Of a DNA stretch of 64,000 nucleotides, positions 9,788 to 19,031 are shown in pieces. The notes beneath the pieces were generated by a model, which was given only the letters and a program-made list of their open reading frames with translations, had not been told where the DNA came from and did no database searches. Within the stretch, counting starts at the first letter, position 1, and each line of letters opens with the position of its first letter. Source of the DNA: JAXMDS01 sp043777815. Its GTDB lineage: Bacteria; Pseudomonadota; Alphaproteobacteria; Rickettsiales; Rickettsiaceae. The DNA lies in NCBI GenBank assembly GCA_043777815.1, contig JAYWHH010000001.1, positions 228,479 through 292,478 of the forward strand, in the 5' to 3' direction. The position numbers were made by a program, and so were the translations under genes.

Positions 9788-10464
9788 TTTGAATTTTTTG
9801 ATATTCATTTCATTATTCATTTAGCGAAACTAGATATATATTTATACTAGTAAACTTTGTATAAAGTCAAAACTAAGCAAAAGTTATTTATATAATCAAT
9901 ACTAACCACAAGTTAGAGTAATATAAGTAAAATTATGTTTTATTAAAGAGTATTTTCTGGTAGAAAGAACTTTACAATATTTTTGTATCTATTTATGATG
10001 CATCTTCCCATAAATTATTGGTTTCATTGTCATATAATAAACTAATTAAATCTATTGTTATAGACTATTTAAGTCTATTCTTGATGCATCTGGCTCTTCT
10101 AATTAGTAATATAATTTCATTATTTAATAGACTAGTTAAATCTGCTTGTAAATATATTTTTGACTTATTTTGCTTTAAATTATTGATCTCATAACCTAAT
10201 GCATTCAATAAGTTAATAGCCAATATATCCTCTGGGGACTATTATATAAAAATCTATTGTTTATGCATCTTGCTTTAAATTATTGATTTCATTGTAAAAT
10301 GCAGTAAATAAGTTAATTGCTAATATATCCCCTGGATTTATTATCTAAAATCTATTGTTGAAACATCTTGCTTTAAATTATTGATTTCACCATATAATAG
10401 AAAAAATTCTCTTGCGTCTAAAAAAATTATTTGTATGTACATATCTTTTGTTACGTAGTCAACA
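9788..10464. other. Non-coding, repeat-bearing spacer
   Basis: No credible gene is seen between tRNA-Ser and the 3' end of the next minus-strand gene. The stretch is extremely AT-rich and contains degenerate repeats. The clearest are at 10171-10392. Weaker echoes (cttctaattagtaatataatttcatt, aatctattgtt) lie further left. Confidence 0.7.
10171..10392. repeat. About 100-bp imperfect tandem repeat, 2.2 copies
   Basis: Copies start at 10171, 10271 and 10369 (partial) with tgctttaaattattgat. Each full copy also shares aagttaat, the string ccaatatatcc or ctaatatatcc, ctgg and aaaatctattgtt. The unit length is 98-100 bp. The repeats are contiguous with no unique spacers, so this is not a CRISPR array. 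Confidence 0.8.
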
Positions 10465-10905
10465 TTACATAAAATATACACATTGTTCAGTACCTTGTCC
10501 AGAGCTTTCTATTGCCGTAAGTTCATTTGTATTTTCATTATTACACTCAAACATTTCTACTTCTTCAAAAGCAGGTTCTATTTTTGTTTCTGCTACCGTT
10601 TTTTCTATAAATTTTTCTAAATTTACATTTCCATTTTTTAAATCTTTTAGATAATATTTAACTTTCAAATATTCTCTTATTGGAAAAAAATGGTTTTCAT
10701 TTGTTTTTATTAAGTTTTTTATTTCCGAAAAATCTTTTGTGCAAGCGCAAAGTTCTTCTATAAGCTTTTTTATAAAAAAACTATTTGACAAATTACTAAG
10801 TTCTAAAATTAATTTTTTATTTTCTATTTCTAATTTTTCTATTAAATTTATATCGCTACGGTCAATTTTGTGTAAATGAGAGAAGTAAAATTTAGTTTTT
10901 TTCAT
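10465..10905 (-). CDS. Hypothetical protein downstream of ntrY (second of an overlapping pair)
   Basis: Not recognised. The reading frame opens at an ATG at 10941, but the start MKKTKFYF at 10905 is more likely: it is preceded by aagaag and overlaps the upstream stop by only 14 bases instead of 50. The first half is predicted helical with a coiled-coil-like stretch (LIEKLEIENKKLILELSNL). The C-terminal part is acidic (EPAFEEVEMFECNNENTNE) and contains several Cys. It ends directly at the repeat-bearing spacer. Confidence 0.55.
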   Translation of the reverse strand: MKKTKFYFSHLHKIDRSDINLIEKLEIENKKLILELSNLSNSFFIKKLIEELCACTKDFSEIKNLIKTNENHFFPIREYLKVKYYLKDLKNGNVNLEKFIEKTVAETKIEPAFEEVEMFECNNENTNELTAIESSGQGTEQCVYFM

Positions 10906-11683
10906 TGCTTCTTGTAATGATAAATGATTTGATAGCATCAAGTGCTATTTGTTCAAAGTTCTTAGCTATAACAGTGTTAATGTTACTAGACACCAGTTCA
11001 TAAAAATAAAAGTCAAAATTGTTAATGTATTTTGAGTTTTTTTCATTTGAAATATCAATTTCAAAAGTTTTAAATGGTTGATTTATACTATTTTCAATTA
11101 TATATTGAAAAGTTTTTATGAGATATTGTTCAATTGAGCTATTTATAACCAAGTTTTTTTCGATATATTTTTTGTGAAGTATAGTAATGTTAAGAAATTT
11201 GTTCATTGTATGTAATTCAAAACAAGGTTTTTCATATGGTATTGTGAATTTATTACAGAAAACCACACCTTTAAACTTCGTAGTTTCTAGACTGATTATC
11301 CTCATATTTGACTCTTTTTTTATGCTAGTATTCAGTACTATTTTCTCTCCAACATTATCAATAACATAATATTTACTTCCTGAACTATCTTCTTTTATCA
11401 CTACGATGCCAGGGAGATACTGCGTCAAGATAGTTTTATTATTCTCTTCGTTATTATAATATATCAACTTAATGCATTCGGGCTCAATACTAATCATTTC
11501 AAATTTATTTTGATTTTGATTAATAATCATTCTTTTTTTAACTAAATCAGAAGTAAGTTTCAATTCACCTACTGGAATACTTGAAATACTTGGTATACCA
11601 AATTTTGCAATAGACATATCTGATATAGACATATTAAAAATTGATTTATCATCATTAGACTGGATATTAGGATTAGATTGCAT
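10892..11683 (-). CDS. Hypothetical protein downstream of ntrY (first of an overlapping pair)
   Basis: A 263-residue protein that I do not recognise. It has no signal peptide or membrane helix. The composition is Asn/Ile/Lys/Ser-rich. The N-terminal 30 residues contain repeated Met-Ser-Ile units (NMSISDMSIAKF); the middle looks mainly beta and the last third mainly helical. It starts 53 bases after ntrY on the same strand and probably shares its transcript. The small overlap with the next ORF could reflect translational coupling. Confidence 0.6.
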   Translation of the reverse strand: MQSNPNIQSNDDKSIFNMSISDMSIAKFGIPSISSIPVGELKLTSDLVKKRMIINQNQNKFEMISIEPECIKLIYYNNEENNKTILTQYLPGIVVIKEDSSGSKYYVIDNVGEKIVLNTSIKKESNMRIISLETTKFKGVVFCNKFTIPYEKPCFELHTMNKFLNITILHKKYIEKNLVINSSIEQYLIKTFQYIIENSINQPFKTFEIDISNEKNSKYINNFDFYFYELVSSNINTVIAKNFEQIALDAIKSFIITRSNEKN

Positions 11684-11736
11684 TTAAAGTAAAGCTATGT
11701 ATTTATATATCTAGCATACAACATATTTTAAACTTA

Positions 11737-13611
11737 TTAACTTAAATTAACTATTTTTTTATTGAAAGCTTCTTTTAGTTTTTTTGTATCAAATGTAATA
11801 GTAACTTTTGCGCCCAGGTTTTCTTTATGCGCATCATAAGATTGTGTTTTATATTCATTCTCATCAGATTTATTGTAATTTTTAATCAAAGAAGAATAAT
11901 TTTTTGAATCTTTATCATTACTTAATTGCATTGTGCCAAAATGTTCAGTAATAATTTTCTCAGCTATTCCTAGGCCTAAACCAGTTCCTGTCATTTTAGT
12001 AGTAAAGTATGCCGAAGTAACTTTATTTTTTAAATTATCATCAAAGCCTGGTCCGGAATCTATAATATCTATGATGATGAAAGTATCATCTTTTTTAATA
12101 TTAACTAAAATACGTTTTTCTTTGATGTCAAATTCATATAAAGCCTCTTCAGCATTTTTTATTATATTAGAAAATACCTGATCTAATTGAACAGTATCAC
12201 AAATAAAAGGTATATTTTCTGAATAAACATCAAGTTCATATTTTATATCATTAAAAATTAGTTTTCTTGATATCATAGTCGATGATATTATTTCATATAA
12301 ATTCACTTCTTTCAAAGACATATTTGGCAACATGGCAAAATTAGTAAATGCTTTTAAAATTACACTAATATTTTTAGTGCTATTTAAAATAGACTTCATG
12401 TGTTGCTCAAATTTTTCTTGATATTCAATTTTAATATGCTTACTATAATTTTTGAGCAATATTTCTGACGAGAGTTGAATTGGCGTTAGTGGATTATTAA
12501 TTTCATGCGCAACTTTTCTTGCAATATCAGACCAAGCGCTAGATCTTTGGGCTGCTAAAAGCTGCTCTTTTTGATATTCTAATTGCTTAAGCATTTTGAT
12601 AAAAGCAAAACTAAGCATTCCCAATTCATCTTTACGATTATCATCTAAATCTAATTTTTTTAAATCCATTTGCCCATTTTTAATATTTTCAACAGCAATT
12701 AAAAGTTTTTCCAAACGATTTAATAGATCGTTAGTAAATGATCTACCTATAGCAATAGAAATTATAATTATCAGCATACTAATTATCATAAAAAATACAC
12801 TAAATTGTAATTGCAATTTCTCTATGTTATTCCTTATAAGATCATATTCTGTTAGTATATCCTTACTTTCGTTGAAGTAATTTAATATTTTTTTTTCTAT
12901 AAATTTACTTACTATAAGGTATGTATCAGAATTTTCATTAGTCTTAATCATCATTTTAATTTTGTAAGCATTGTCTTGGTCTGTGATTTCTACTATATTG
13001 CCAGCATTAGCTTCGGATATAAAATGATCCTTTATATACAAAACTGATAAGGATAATCCCAATGTAGTTTGAGCTGTTATAGATTTATTTTCACCGTCAA
13101 ATAATATTATTTCATCTAAATTTCTTATATCTGCCAAGCTATTGAGAATTTGTATATAAGTATCTGGATTATCTTCTAAAAGATGTTCATATTGTTCTAT
13201 GATTTCTGATATATCTAATAACATTTGTTTCATTTGAAACTTAGTATCTTGAATATAGAGATTGATCATATCTGATGAATTTTCTATAACCTTGACAATC
13301 TTATTGTCCAGCCAAATTTTGGTATTTTTATAACAAAAGTATATTGATAGTAAGGCGATTATCAAGCTTGGTATTGCGGCTATCAATACAAAAGTTACAA
13401 TTATTTTAGATTGTAGTATTGATTTGGAATATTTTTTGCGAACAAAAAATGTTATTAAAATAAAAACTAATATGTTTATACAAATAAAATTGAATATAGT
13501 GATCCCGCTACTCCTAAAGAATAGACCTTTACTATGTATTCCATAACTCCAAAGATACCAGATATTTATGGAACAAATCAACCCAATTATTGAGTAAAGC
13601 AACCTATTCAT
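11737..13611 (-). CDS. ntrY: NtrY-type sensor histidine kinase
   Basis: Membrane sensor kinase that normally phosphorylates NtrX. There are N-terminal helices at about 5-24, 37-57 and 68-93, a periplasmic sensing segment at 95-265, another helix at 270-290 and a HAMP domain up to about 340. The kinase core is next, with phospho-acceptor His369 in ARKVAHEINNPLTPIQLSSE; the NPLTPIQLS sequence is diagnostic of NtrY. The N box has Asn486. The ATP-lid glycine boxes are DSGPGF (about 518) and GTGLGLGIAEK (about 542). The PAS domain usual between HAMP and kinase is missing, so the 624 residues are shorter than free-living homologues. A Lys/Ser-rich insert lies near residues 570-600. No ntrX is adjacent. 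Confidence 0.92.
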   Translation of the reverse strand: MNRLLYSIIGLICSINIWYLWSYGIHSKGLFFRSSGITIFNFICINILVFILITFFVRKKYSKSILQSKIIVTFVLIAAIPSLIIALLSIYFCYKNTKIWLDNKIVKVIENSSDMINLYIQDTKFQMKQMLLDISEIIEQYEHLLEDNPDTYIQILNSLADIRNLDEIILFDGENKSITAQTTLGLSLSVLYIKDHFISEANAGNIVEITDQDNAYKIKMMIKTNENSDTYLIVSKFIEKKILNYFNESKDILTEYDLIRNNIEKLQLQFSVFFMIISMLIIIISIAIGRSFTNDLLNRLEKLLIAVENIKNGQMDLKKLDLDDNRKDELGMLSFAFIKMLKQLEYQKEQLLAAQRSSAWSDIARKVAHEINNPLTPIQLSSEILLKNYSKHIKIEYQEKFEQHMKSILNSTKNISVILKAFTNFAMLPNMSLKEVNLYEIISSTMISRKLIFNDIKYELDVYSENIPFICDTVQLDQVFSNIIKNAEEALYEFDIKEKRILVNIKKDDTFIIIDIIDSGPGFDDNLKNKVTSAYFTTKMTGTGLGLGIAEKIITEHFGTMQLSNDKDSKNYSSLIKNYNKSDENEYKTQSYDAHKENLGAKVTITFDTKKLKEAFNKKIVNLS

Positions 13612-13675
13612 TACAAAATAATAGATTTAGCACTTTAAAACATTATACAACTAAATAAGTCACTTACCTTATAAC

Positions 13676-15091
13676 CTACTTAAGAAATACTAAAACTATT
13701 TGTGGATAAAAAACCAGAATTCCAATTCTGATTAAATCGCTTATTAGGAAATACTTTACACTGTTAGTTACGTTAACATTAGATAATTGTTTTATAGTTT
13801 GCTTTATAACGAATAAATTAATTCCTACAGGCGGTGTAATCATACCTATCTCTACTAAACTCAACATCAAAACTCCAAACCAAATTCCTATAAATTCTCT
13901 AGGCAAAATATCTAATTTGGTTATAATGGGATACAACAATGGCGCAAATAATAAAACCATTGCTAAACCATCCATGATACATCCTAATAATAAAAAAACT
14001 ATTACTAAAATTAAGATTATGAGTAAAGGCTGGTATGAATAAGAGAGTATAAACTCACTCAAATGAGCAGGAAAACTAGTTAGAGATAAGGCAGTATTAA
14101 AAATACTTGCTCCTAAAAATATAAATATAATCATTCCAGTTGATTTGGCTGTTTCATCAAAAATTGATAACCATGATTTTAAATCTATCCATCTATTATT
14201 GTCTAATTTGTCTATAGAAATTTTGTATAATATCATAATTGCACTGATGCTTGAAGCACATTCTGCTGGTGAAATTAAATCTCTATACATTGCAATCAAG
14301 ATAGATAAAAAGCATAAAATGGCTCCATACCCCATCATAGTTTTATACAAAATATTTTTAGGTTTATCTTCAGGAATATTTTCTAGGGAGCGATCCGGGT
14401 CAATATGAGATTCAATTTCTTTGTTTTGGTTAATTTCTAGTGCGAAATTATTATCTTCAAAATTTATTTTTGGATAAACATTCTTTATACATAATATATA
14501 TGTAGTTATCATATATCCAATTACAGCTATAATTGAGGGTGGAATTGAGGCGGTAAATAATTTACCTATAGACTCTTGTGCGGCAATTGCATATACTACT
14601 AAAACTATTGAGGGTGGAATTAAGATGCCCAAAGTTCCGCCCACAGCTATTATTCCGAAGATCAATTCGTTGCTATAGCCATTACGCTTCATAGTTTGAT
14701 AAAATATATTTCCTAAGCTAGAAATGGTAGCGATTGAAGAGCCACAAATAGCTCCAAATATAGCTGATGTAAAAATGCAAGCAATTCCAACTCCACTCTT
14801 CATTTTTCCAAATACTTTTTGAGAAGCATTTACAAGATTGGAGCTTATATTAGATTTTGAAGCGATTTGTCCCATTAATAAAAACATAGGAATTACAATA
14901 TAAGCATTGTTTAAAAGAATGGGTTGTGTAAAATATCCAATTGCATTGAACCATGATTTCACACCAGCAATAGTTATAATTCCTGCACTACCAGCAAAAA
15001 AAAGACTTATTCCTACTGGTATTTCTGCTAACATCATAATTACAGATGCTAAAAATAAAGCGAAGCCATACATAAAAGTCTTTTTAATCAT
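13676..15091 (-). CDS. dctM: TRAP transporter large permease (DctM family)
   Basis: Inner membrane subunit that drives sodium-coupled uptake of organic acids or similar solutes together with a small permease (DctQ) and a periplasmic binding protein (DctP). It has 471 residues and about 12 helices. Family signatures include FLLMGQIASKSNIS, GAICGSSIATISSLG, GTLGILIPPSIVLVVYAI and EIGMITPPVGINLFVI. A polar insert of about 40 residues near residue 220 (acidic, with Asp-Pro-Asp) separates the two halves. No dctP or dctQ is in the window. ntrY starts 64 bases downstream on the same strand. Confidence 0.93.
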   Translation of the reverse strand: MIKKTFMYGFALFLASVIMMLAEIPVGISLFFAGSAGIITIAGVKSWFNAIGYFTQPILLNNAYIVIPMFLLMGQIASKSNISSNLVNASQKVFGKMKSGVGIACIFTSAIFGAICGSSIATISSLGNIFYQTMKRNGYSNELIFGIIAVGGTLGILIPPSIVLVVYAIAAQESIGKLFTASIPPSIIAVIGYMITTYILCIKNVYPKINFEDNNFALEINQNKEIESHIDPDRSLENIPEDKPKNILYKTMMGYGAILCFLSILIAMYRDLISPAECASSISAIMILYKISIDKLDNNRWIDLKSWLSIFDETAKSTGMIIFIFLGASIFNTALSLTSFPAHLSEFILSYSYQPLLIILILVIVFLLLGCIMDGLAMVLLFAPLLYPIITKLDILPREFIGIWFGVLMLSLVEIGMITPPVGINLFVIKQTIKQLSNVNVTNSVKYFLISDLIRIGILVFYPQIVLVFLK

Positions 15092-15422
15092 GATAACCTA
15101 AGTATCATAACTAAAGCAATCAAGAGCATTAATTTGCAATATTAAACTTTTATAATGTTTTGATTAAAATCAATATTTTGCTTAGCGAAAATCTATAGGC
15201 AACAGTTGCTAAATCAATAGTTCTTTAGCTTTGTTCGAAGTTATATAAGTTATTAAAATACTAAATCAATTTCTTGCAAGATGTTTTCTTGAAAAATTAA
15301 TTTATAAAAGCTAGACATCAATCGTGGTAGTCATGGCAATCGTGAAAAATCAAGATAATTATGCAAAATCAAGCGTGGTAGTCATGGCAATCGTGAAAAA
15401 TCAAATAAATGCAAATAGTAAA
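15092..15422. other. Non-coding spacer with a 31-bp direct repeat
   Basis: No gene is seen. The only structure is the 31-base direct repeat at 15323-15404 (separate entry). The spacer lies between the 3' end of the Cys-repeat gene and the start of dctM, so it should contain the dctM promoter; I could not pick one with confidence. Confidence 0.6.
15323..15404. repeat. 31-bp perfect direct repeat
   Basis: The string beginning cgtggtagtcatggcaatcg occurs at 15323-15353 and again, unchanged, at 15374-15404, with 20 bases between the copies. It sits just downstream of the minus-strand gene ending at 15423. Confidence 0.9.
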
Positions 15423-16319
15423 TTAAGCTGCTGATTCTATTAATTCGCCGCCTATTAATTGAACTTCCATATTATCATTTGCAGCACAATCTGCTCCAAA
15501 ATGATTATTTTTTTCAAAATTTTGAGCACTGTCAACAGCGCTAACTTCACAAAATTCATCCCCATCAGCAGTTTTGACAGTGTTGAGCTTATAGTCAAGA
15601 TTATCATTTGTAGAACAAGCTGCACTTTGATCATTTTCAGCCGCACTATCTGGAAGTGCACTAAATGCACAAAATTCATCCCCATCAGCAGTTTTGACAA
15701 TATGTGACTCGCTACATTCTGCAGTTTGTTCAATTGGTTTTTTCGTAATATATACATATCCACTGTGTGCGTAGTATGCTCCTGCGCTTGTCGCATATTC
15801 TAAATCTTTAGCTAAATTTGTAATCATTTTAGCTGTTTCTTGTACTTTTTCTATAGCTTTGTTAAAATTTGTAATTGCATCTAATGCTTCATTATTAGCA
15901 TCTGTATCCAATATATTAAATTTCATTTCCTTTGTATTTATACCTTCTTTATTTAAGTTTTCACGAAGTTTAGTTAAAATATTACCTTCAGTATCACTTT
16001 TTGAATTATTCAATAATGTTTTGAGGTAATTGGTTTTTTCATTAAATTGATCTATTATTAATGTTTCTATTTTCTTTGTAGAAAGTGTTATTTCATCACT
16101 AACTACTTTGATTGGATAATAGTCAATTCTAGATTCTAAATTTAAAGTTTTTAATACAGCTACAGTAACTTTAACTGGTAGGCTAATCATAAGAGCCCCG
16201 CTTTGTATAACGTCGCAAGACTTTATAATTGCATTAGTGGCAAATGTGCATACAGCTGTACTAGTTTTAATTGTAGAACCTAAAACTTTAAATGTTTTAT
16301 TAAATAAACTTTGTATCAT
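15423..16319 (-). CDS. Unknown protein with duplicated Cys-containing C-terminal module
   Basis: A 298-residue protein, not recognised. Residues 1-60 are mildly hydrophobic with several Cys and Thr/Ser, and two short hydrophobic stretches could touch a membrane. Residues 80-190 are helical. The C-terminal third holds two 40-residue repeats, each with TVKTADGDEFC or IVKTADGDEFC, then a Ser-Ala stretch, then AACSTNDN or DCAANDN. The DNA of the repeats includes a 32-base block identical at a 120-base spacing (about 15548-15579 and 15668-15699). It is a lone gene with spacers of over 100 bases on both sides. A secreted or surface role is possible but unproven. Confidence 0.6.
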   Translation of the reverse strand: MIQSLFNKTFKVLGSTIKTSTAVCTFATNAIIKSCDVIQSGALMISLPVKVTVAVLKTLNLESRIDYYPIKVVSDEITLSTKKIETLIIDQFNEKTNYLKTLLNNSKSDTEGNILTKLRENLNKEGINTKEMKFNILDTDANNEALDAITNFNKAIEKVQETAKMITNLAKDLEYATSAGAYYAHSGYVYITKKPIEQTAECSESHIVKTADGDEFCAFSALPDSAAENDQSAACSTNDNLDYKLNTVKTADGDEFCEVSAVDSAQNFEKNNHFGADCAANDNMEVQLIGGELIESAA

Positions 16320-16427
16320 AATATTATATTAAATTATCTTTGATATGTTATTAGAATAACACAATCACATTATCTTTGTCAATAAAAAAATTATAATAAT
16401 CATAATATGTTTACTTTTATATTAAAT

Positions 16428-18971
16428 TTAACTTACTATAACAGTAACAGTTGTATCCAGATTGAATCTAATTTCTGTAGCTTGAGTGACATTTTTAATA
16501 TCTAAAATAACTTCTATTGGAAGATCTACATTCATATTTATTTCTATCAAATTTATTGGCGCATTCATTGCAAGTTTATTAGTAGTTTTAAATTTTCTTA
16601 CAGCTTCTATAACTTTTTTAATACTATCAAACATGTCATCTACGGTTGTTGCAGTGAGTTTTGCAAGTTGATGATTAATCTCACTGGGCCATAAGTATAA
16701 AGTCTTAAGATCTAAGTTTTCATAAAACAATTGATTATATAAGTACTCAGATAGTTTGGGCATAAATGGAAATAAGATTTTCAAAAAGACATTGCTAAAA
16801 ATCCAACATGTAGCTGTGGCGCTTAATTGATTTTGATTATCATCATAAAATCTCTTTTTAATAATTTCCAGATAATAATCGCAAAAATCCAATTTAAACC
16901 ATAGTTCTAGCATAGTAAACGCTTCAAAAGTTTCGTAATTTTCTAAATTATTGGTTATAGTTTTAACATTTGAAATTAAAAGATTTAAAAAACACAAATC
17001 TGTTGGATGGTTGATGTTTGAAATTATATCTTCTATGCTATTAAATGAATCTATAAAATGAAAATTTTGAGAAGCAAAATTCAAACCATTTAAAACTTTT
17101 TGAATAAACTTTTTTCCATTTAGTATCACTTCTTCAGACAAATTAACATCATTACCTATTTTTGCTTTAATGGCCCAATATTTAATTGCATCAATTCCAT
17201 AATTATCTATTAAATCATCAAGATTAGGCGCATTTCCCTTAGATTTGGAAAACTTGGTACCATCATTGGCTTTACACCAACCACCAACAATTAAATCTTT
17301 CCATGGTATTGAGTTAGGGTCGACTAAATGATTTACTAAAATAGAGCCAAAAGTCCAAGTTCTTATAATTTCATGCGCATGAAATCGTAAAGTAGCCAAA
17401 GATCTATTTTCATTTTCTAATTCTACATTTTCTTTTGAGTTAGAATCTAAGTTAACTTTATTATCTTTTATTTCACCTGATGAATCAGAGTCCAGCTTGG
17501 CTATAATCCTAGGGGTTAATGCACTGGTAAACCAAGTATCTAAAACACTATCATCTAGGCTCATATTTGGCTTACTAGAATAATTTAATGGCAAGTCATC
17601 ATCACTAGGAATCACAAGATCATCGTTTTCAGTATGATAAATTGGAATTCTTATTCCCCATTGTCTTTGTCGACTGATGCACCAATCTGAGTTTAGGTTT
17701 TCTACCCAAACCTCTAATTTCTTTTTCATAGACTCTGGAATCCAGTTAATCTGATTACTAATATTCAAAATTTCCTGTTTGTACTTCATACTACTTAAAT
17801 ACCATTGTGGAAAATTTAGTATTTCTATTGGCTGTCCTGATCTTTCAGAGCAATGTACATGATGAACTATTGGTTCTGATTTTATCAAATTTTGACCTAG
17901 CAAGGTTAGCATTTTTTTTCTAGCAGCAATAACATTTAAACCATTTAGCTCTGAGCTATAATTGGATTCAGAAATATCTATTTTTCCATCCTTATTAATT
18001 ATTTGCTTTAAAGGCAATCTAAATTTATCCCACCAATATACATCTGTATGATCTCCAAACGTACAACACATTACATAGCCAGTTCCTTTTTCAGGATCTA
18101 CTTTATCATCAGCAATTAAAGGAACTGCATCGCCAAATAATGGAACTCTTATCTTCTTATTTTTTATAAACTCTGCCTGGGGTGAGTTTGGGTTATATAA
18201 GACAGCAACACAAGCTGGTAATAATTCTGGACGGGTAGTTGCAATTACTATATTTGTTAATTTGTCTGTATTTGTTAAGTTTTCTGTAAAAGATGAAGGG
18301 GCATTATTTAAATCTTCATCCATTGATATCTCTGATTGCTTATCTTGCAATTCTTTAGAAATTAAAGGAAAGCCAAAATCAATATAATGCATTTCTGATT
18401 TTTGACTACAGGAAATGATTTCTAGATTAGAAACTGCTGTATTGTGTGCAGTATCCCAATTTACTGGCCATTCTTTATAATAAATATCACCTTTTTTGTA
18501 TAACTCAATAAAAATTTGCTGACTAATTTTTTTCACATTATCATCTAATGTAGAGTATTGGTATTGAGATTGATAAAATATATCAGACTTATTAAAAATC
18601 CTCTTATATTCGTCTTTATATTTACTGGTAATGCCATATTTTTTGTCAGCCAGCTCCAAATTAGTTCCATTGGCATGAAAATATTCTCTGCCAGCTTCAT
18701 TAACTATTAATTTCCATGTAGGAATGCCATTTTCGTCTATTCCAAAAGGCACAATTAATCTATTATTATTCATTCCTTTGTAACGTATAATTGCATTTAC
18801 CTGTGTATAACTAAATAAATGCCCTATATGCAATACACCAGACAAGGTTGGGGGAGGAGAATCAACCAAATATCTCTTACCTGTATTTTTTGCAACTTGG
18901 GTCTCAAATTCTGTTGATAATTTGTATTCCAAATATCTATTTTTGTCTATTCTAGGATGTTTTGAGTTCAT
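16428..18971 (-). CDS. valS: Valyl-tRNA synthetase
   Basis: Class I enzyme charging tRNA-Val in the cytosol. The HIGH motif appears as LHIGH (48-51) after PPPTLSGV; the KMSKS loop is KFSKS (573-577) in GTKFSKSKGN. The editing-domain motif ATTRPE is at about residue 245, and WCISRQRQWGIRIPIY at about 430 is the ValRS/IleRS signature. The 847-residue form without the C-terminal coiled coil of most bacterial ValRS fits the archaeal-like ValRS described in Rickettsiales. Two low-complexity inserts lie at about 204-238 and 494-525. The gene starts 61 bases from, and is divergent to, the pentapeptide-repeat gene. Confidence 0.95.
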   Translation of the reverse strand: MNSKHPRIDKNRYLEYKLSTEFETQVAKNTGKRYLVDSPPPTLSGVLHIGHLFSYTQVNAIIRYKGMNNNRLIVPFGIDENGIPTWKLIVNEAGREYFHANGTNLELADKKYGITSKYKDEYKRIFNKSDIFYQSQYQYSTLDDNVKKISQQIFIELYKKGDIYYKEWPVNWDTAHNTAVSNLEIISCSQKSEMHYIDFGFPLISKELQDKQSEISMDEDLNNAPSSFTENLTNTDKLTNIVIATTRPELLPACVAVLYNPNSPQAEFIKNKKIRVPLFGDAVPLIADDKVDPEKGTGYVMCCTFGDHTDVYWWDKFRLPLKQIINKDGKIDISESNYSSELNGLNVIAARKKMLTLLGQNLIKSEPIVHHVHCSERSGQPIEILNFPQWYLSSMKYKQEILNISNQINWIPESMKKKLEVWVENLNSDWCISRQRQWGIRIPIYHTENDDLVIPSDDDLPLNYSSKPNMSLDDSVLDTWFTSALTPRIIAKLDSDSSGEIKDNKVNLDSNSKENVELENENRSLATLRFHAHEIIRTWTFGSILVNHLVDPNSIPWKDLIVGGWCKANDGTKFSKSKGNAPNLDDLIDNYGIDAIKYWAIKAKIGNDVNLSEEVILNGKKFIQKVLNGLNFASQNFHFIDSFNSIEDIISNINHPTDLCFLNLLISNVKTITNNLENYETFEAFTMLELWFKLDFCDYYLEIIKKRFYDDNQNQLSATATCWIFSNVFLKILFPFMPKLSEYLYNQLFYENLDLKTLYLWPSEINHQLAKLTATTVDDMFDSIKKVIEAVRKFKTTNKLAMNAPINLIEINMNVDLPIEVILDIKNVTQATEIRFNLDTTVTVIVS

Positions 18972-19031
18972 AATGAAGATAACAATAAAATAATATTCTA
19001 TATGTAATGCTCGAGACTTGTAAATTTAGTT

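Noticed and set aside
10171..10392. Possible CRISPR array
   Set aside because: Repeats are contiguous 98-100 bp units that vary along their length, with no unique spacers and no cas genes in the window.
9700..10464. Integrative element at the tRNA-Ser 3' end
   Set aside because: No integrase, no second copy of the tRNA 3' end and no phage or plasmid genes nearby.
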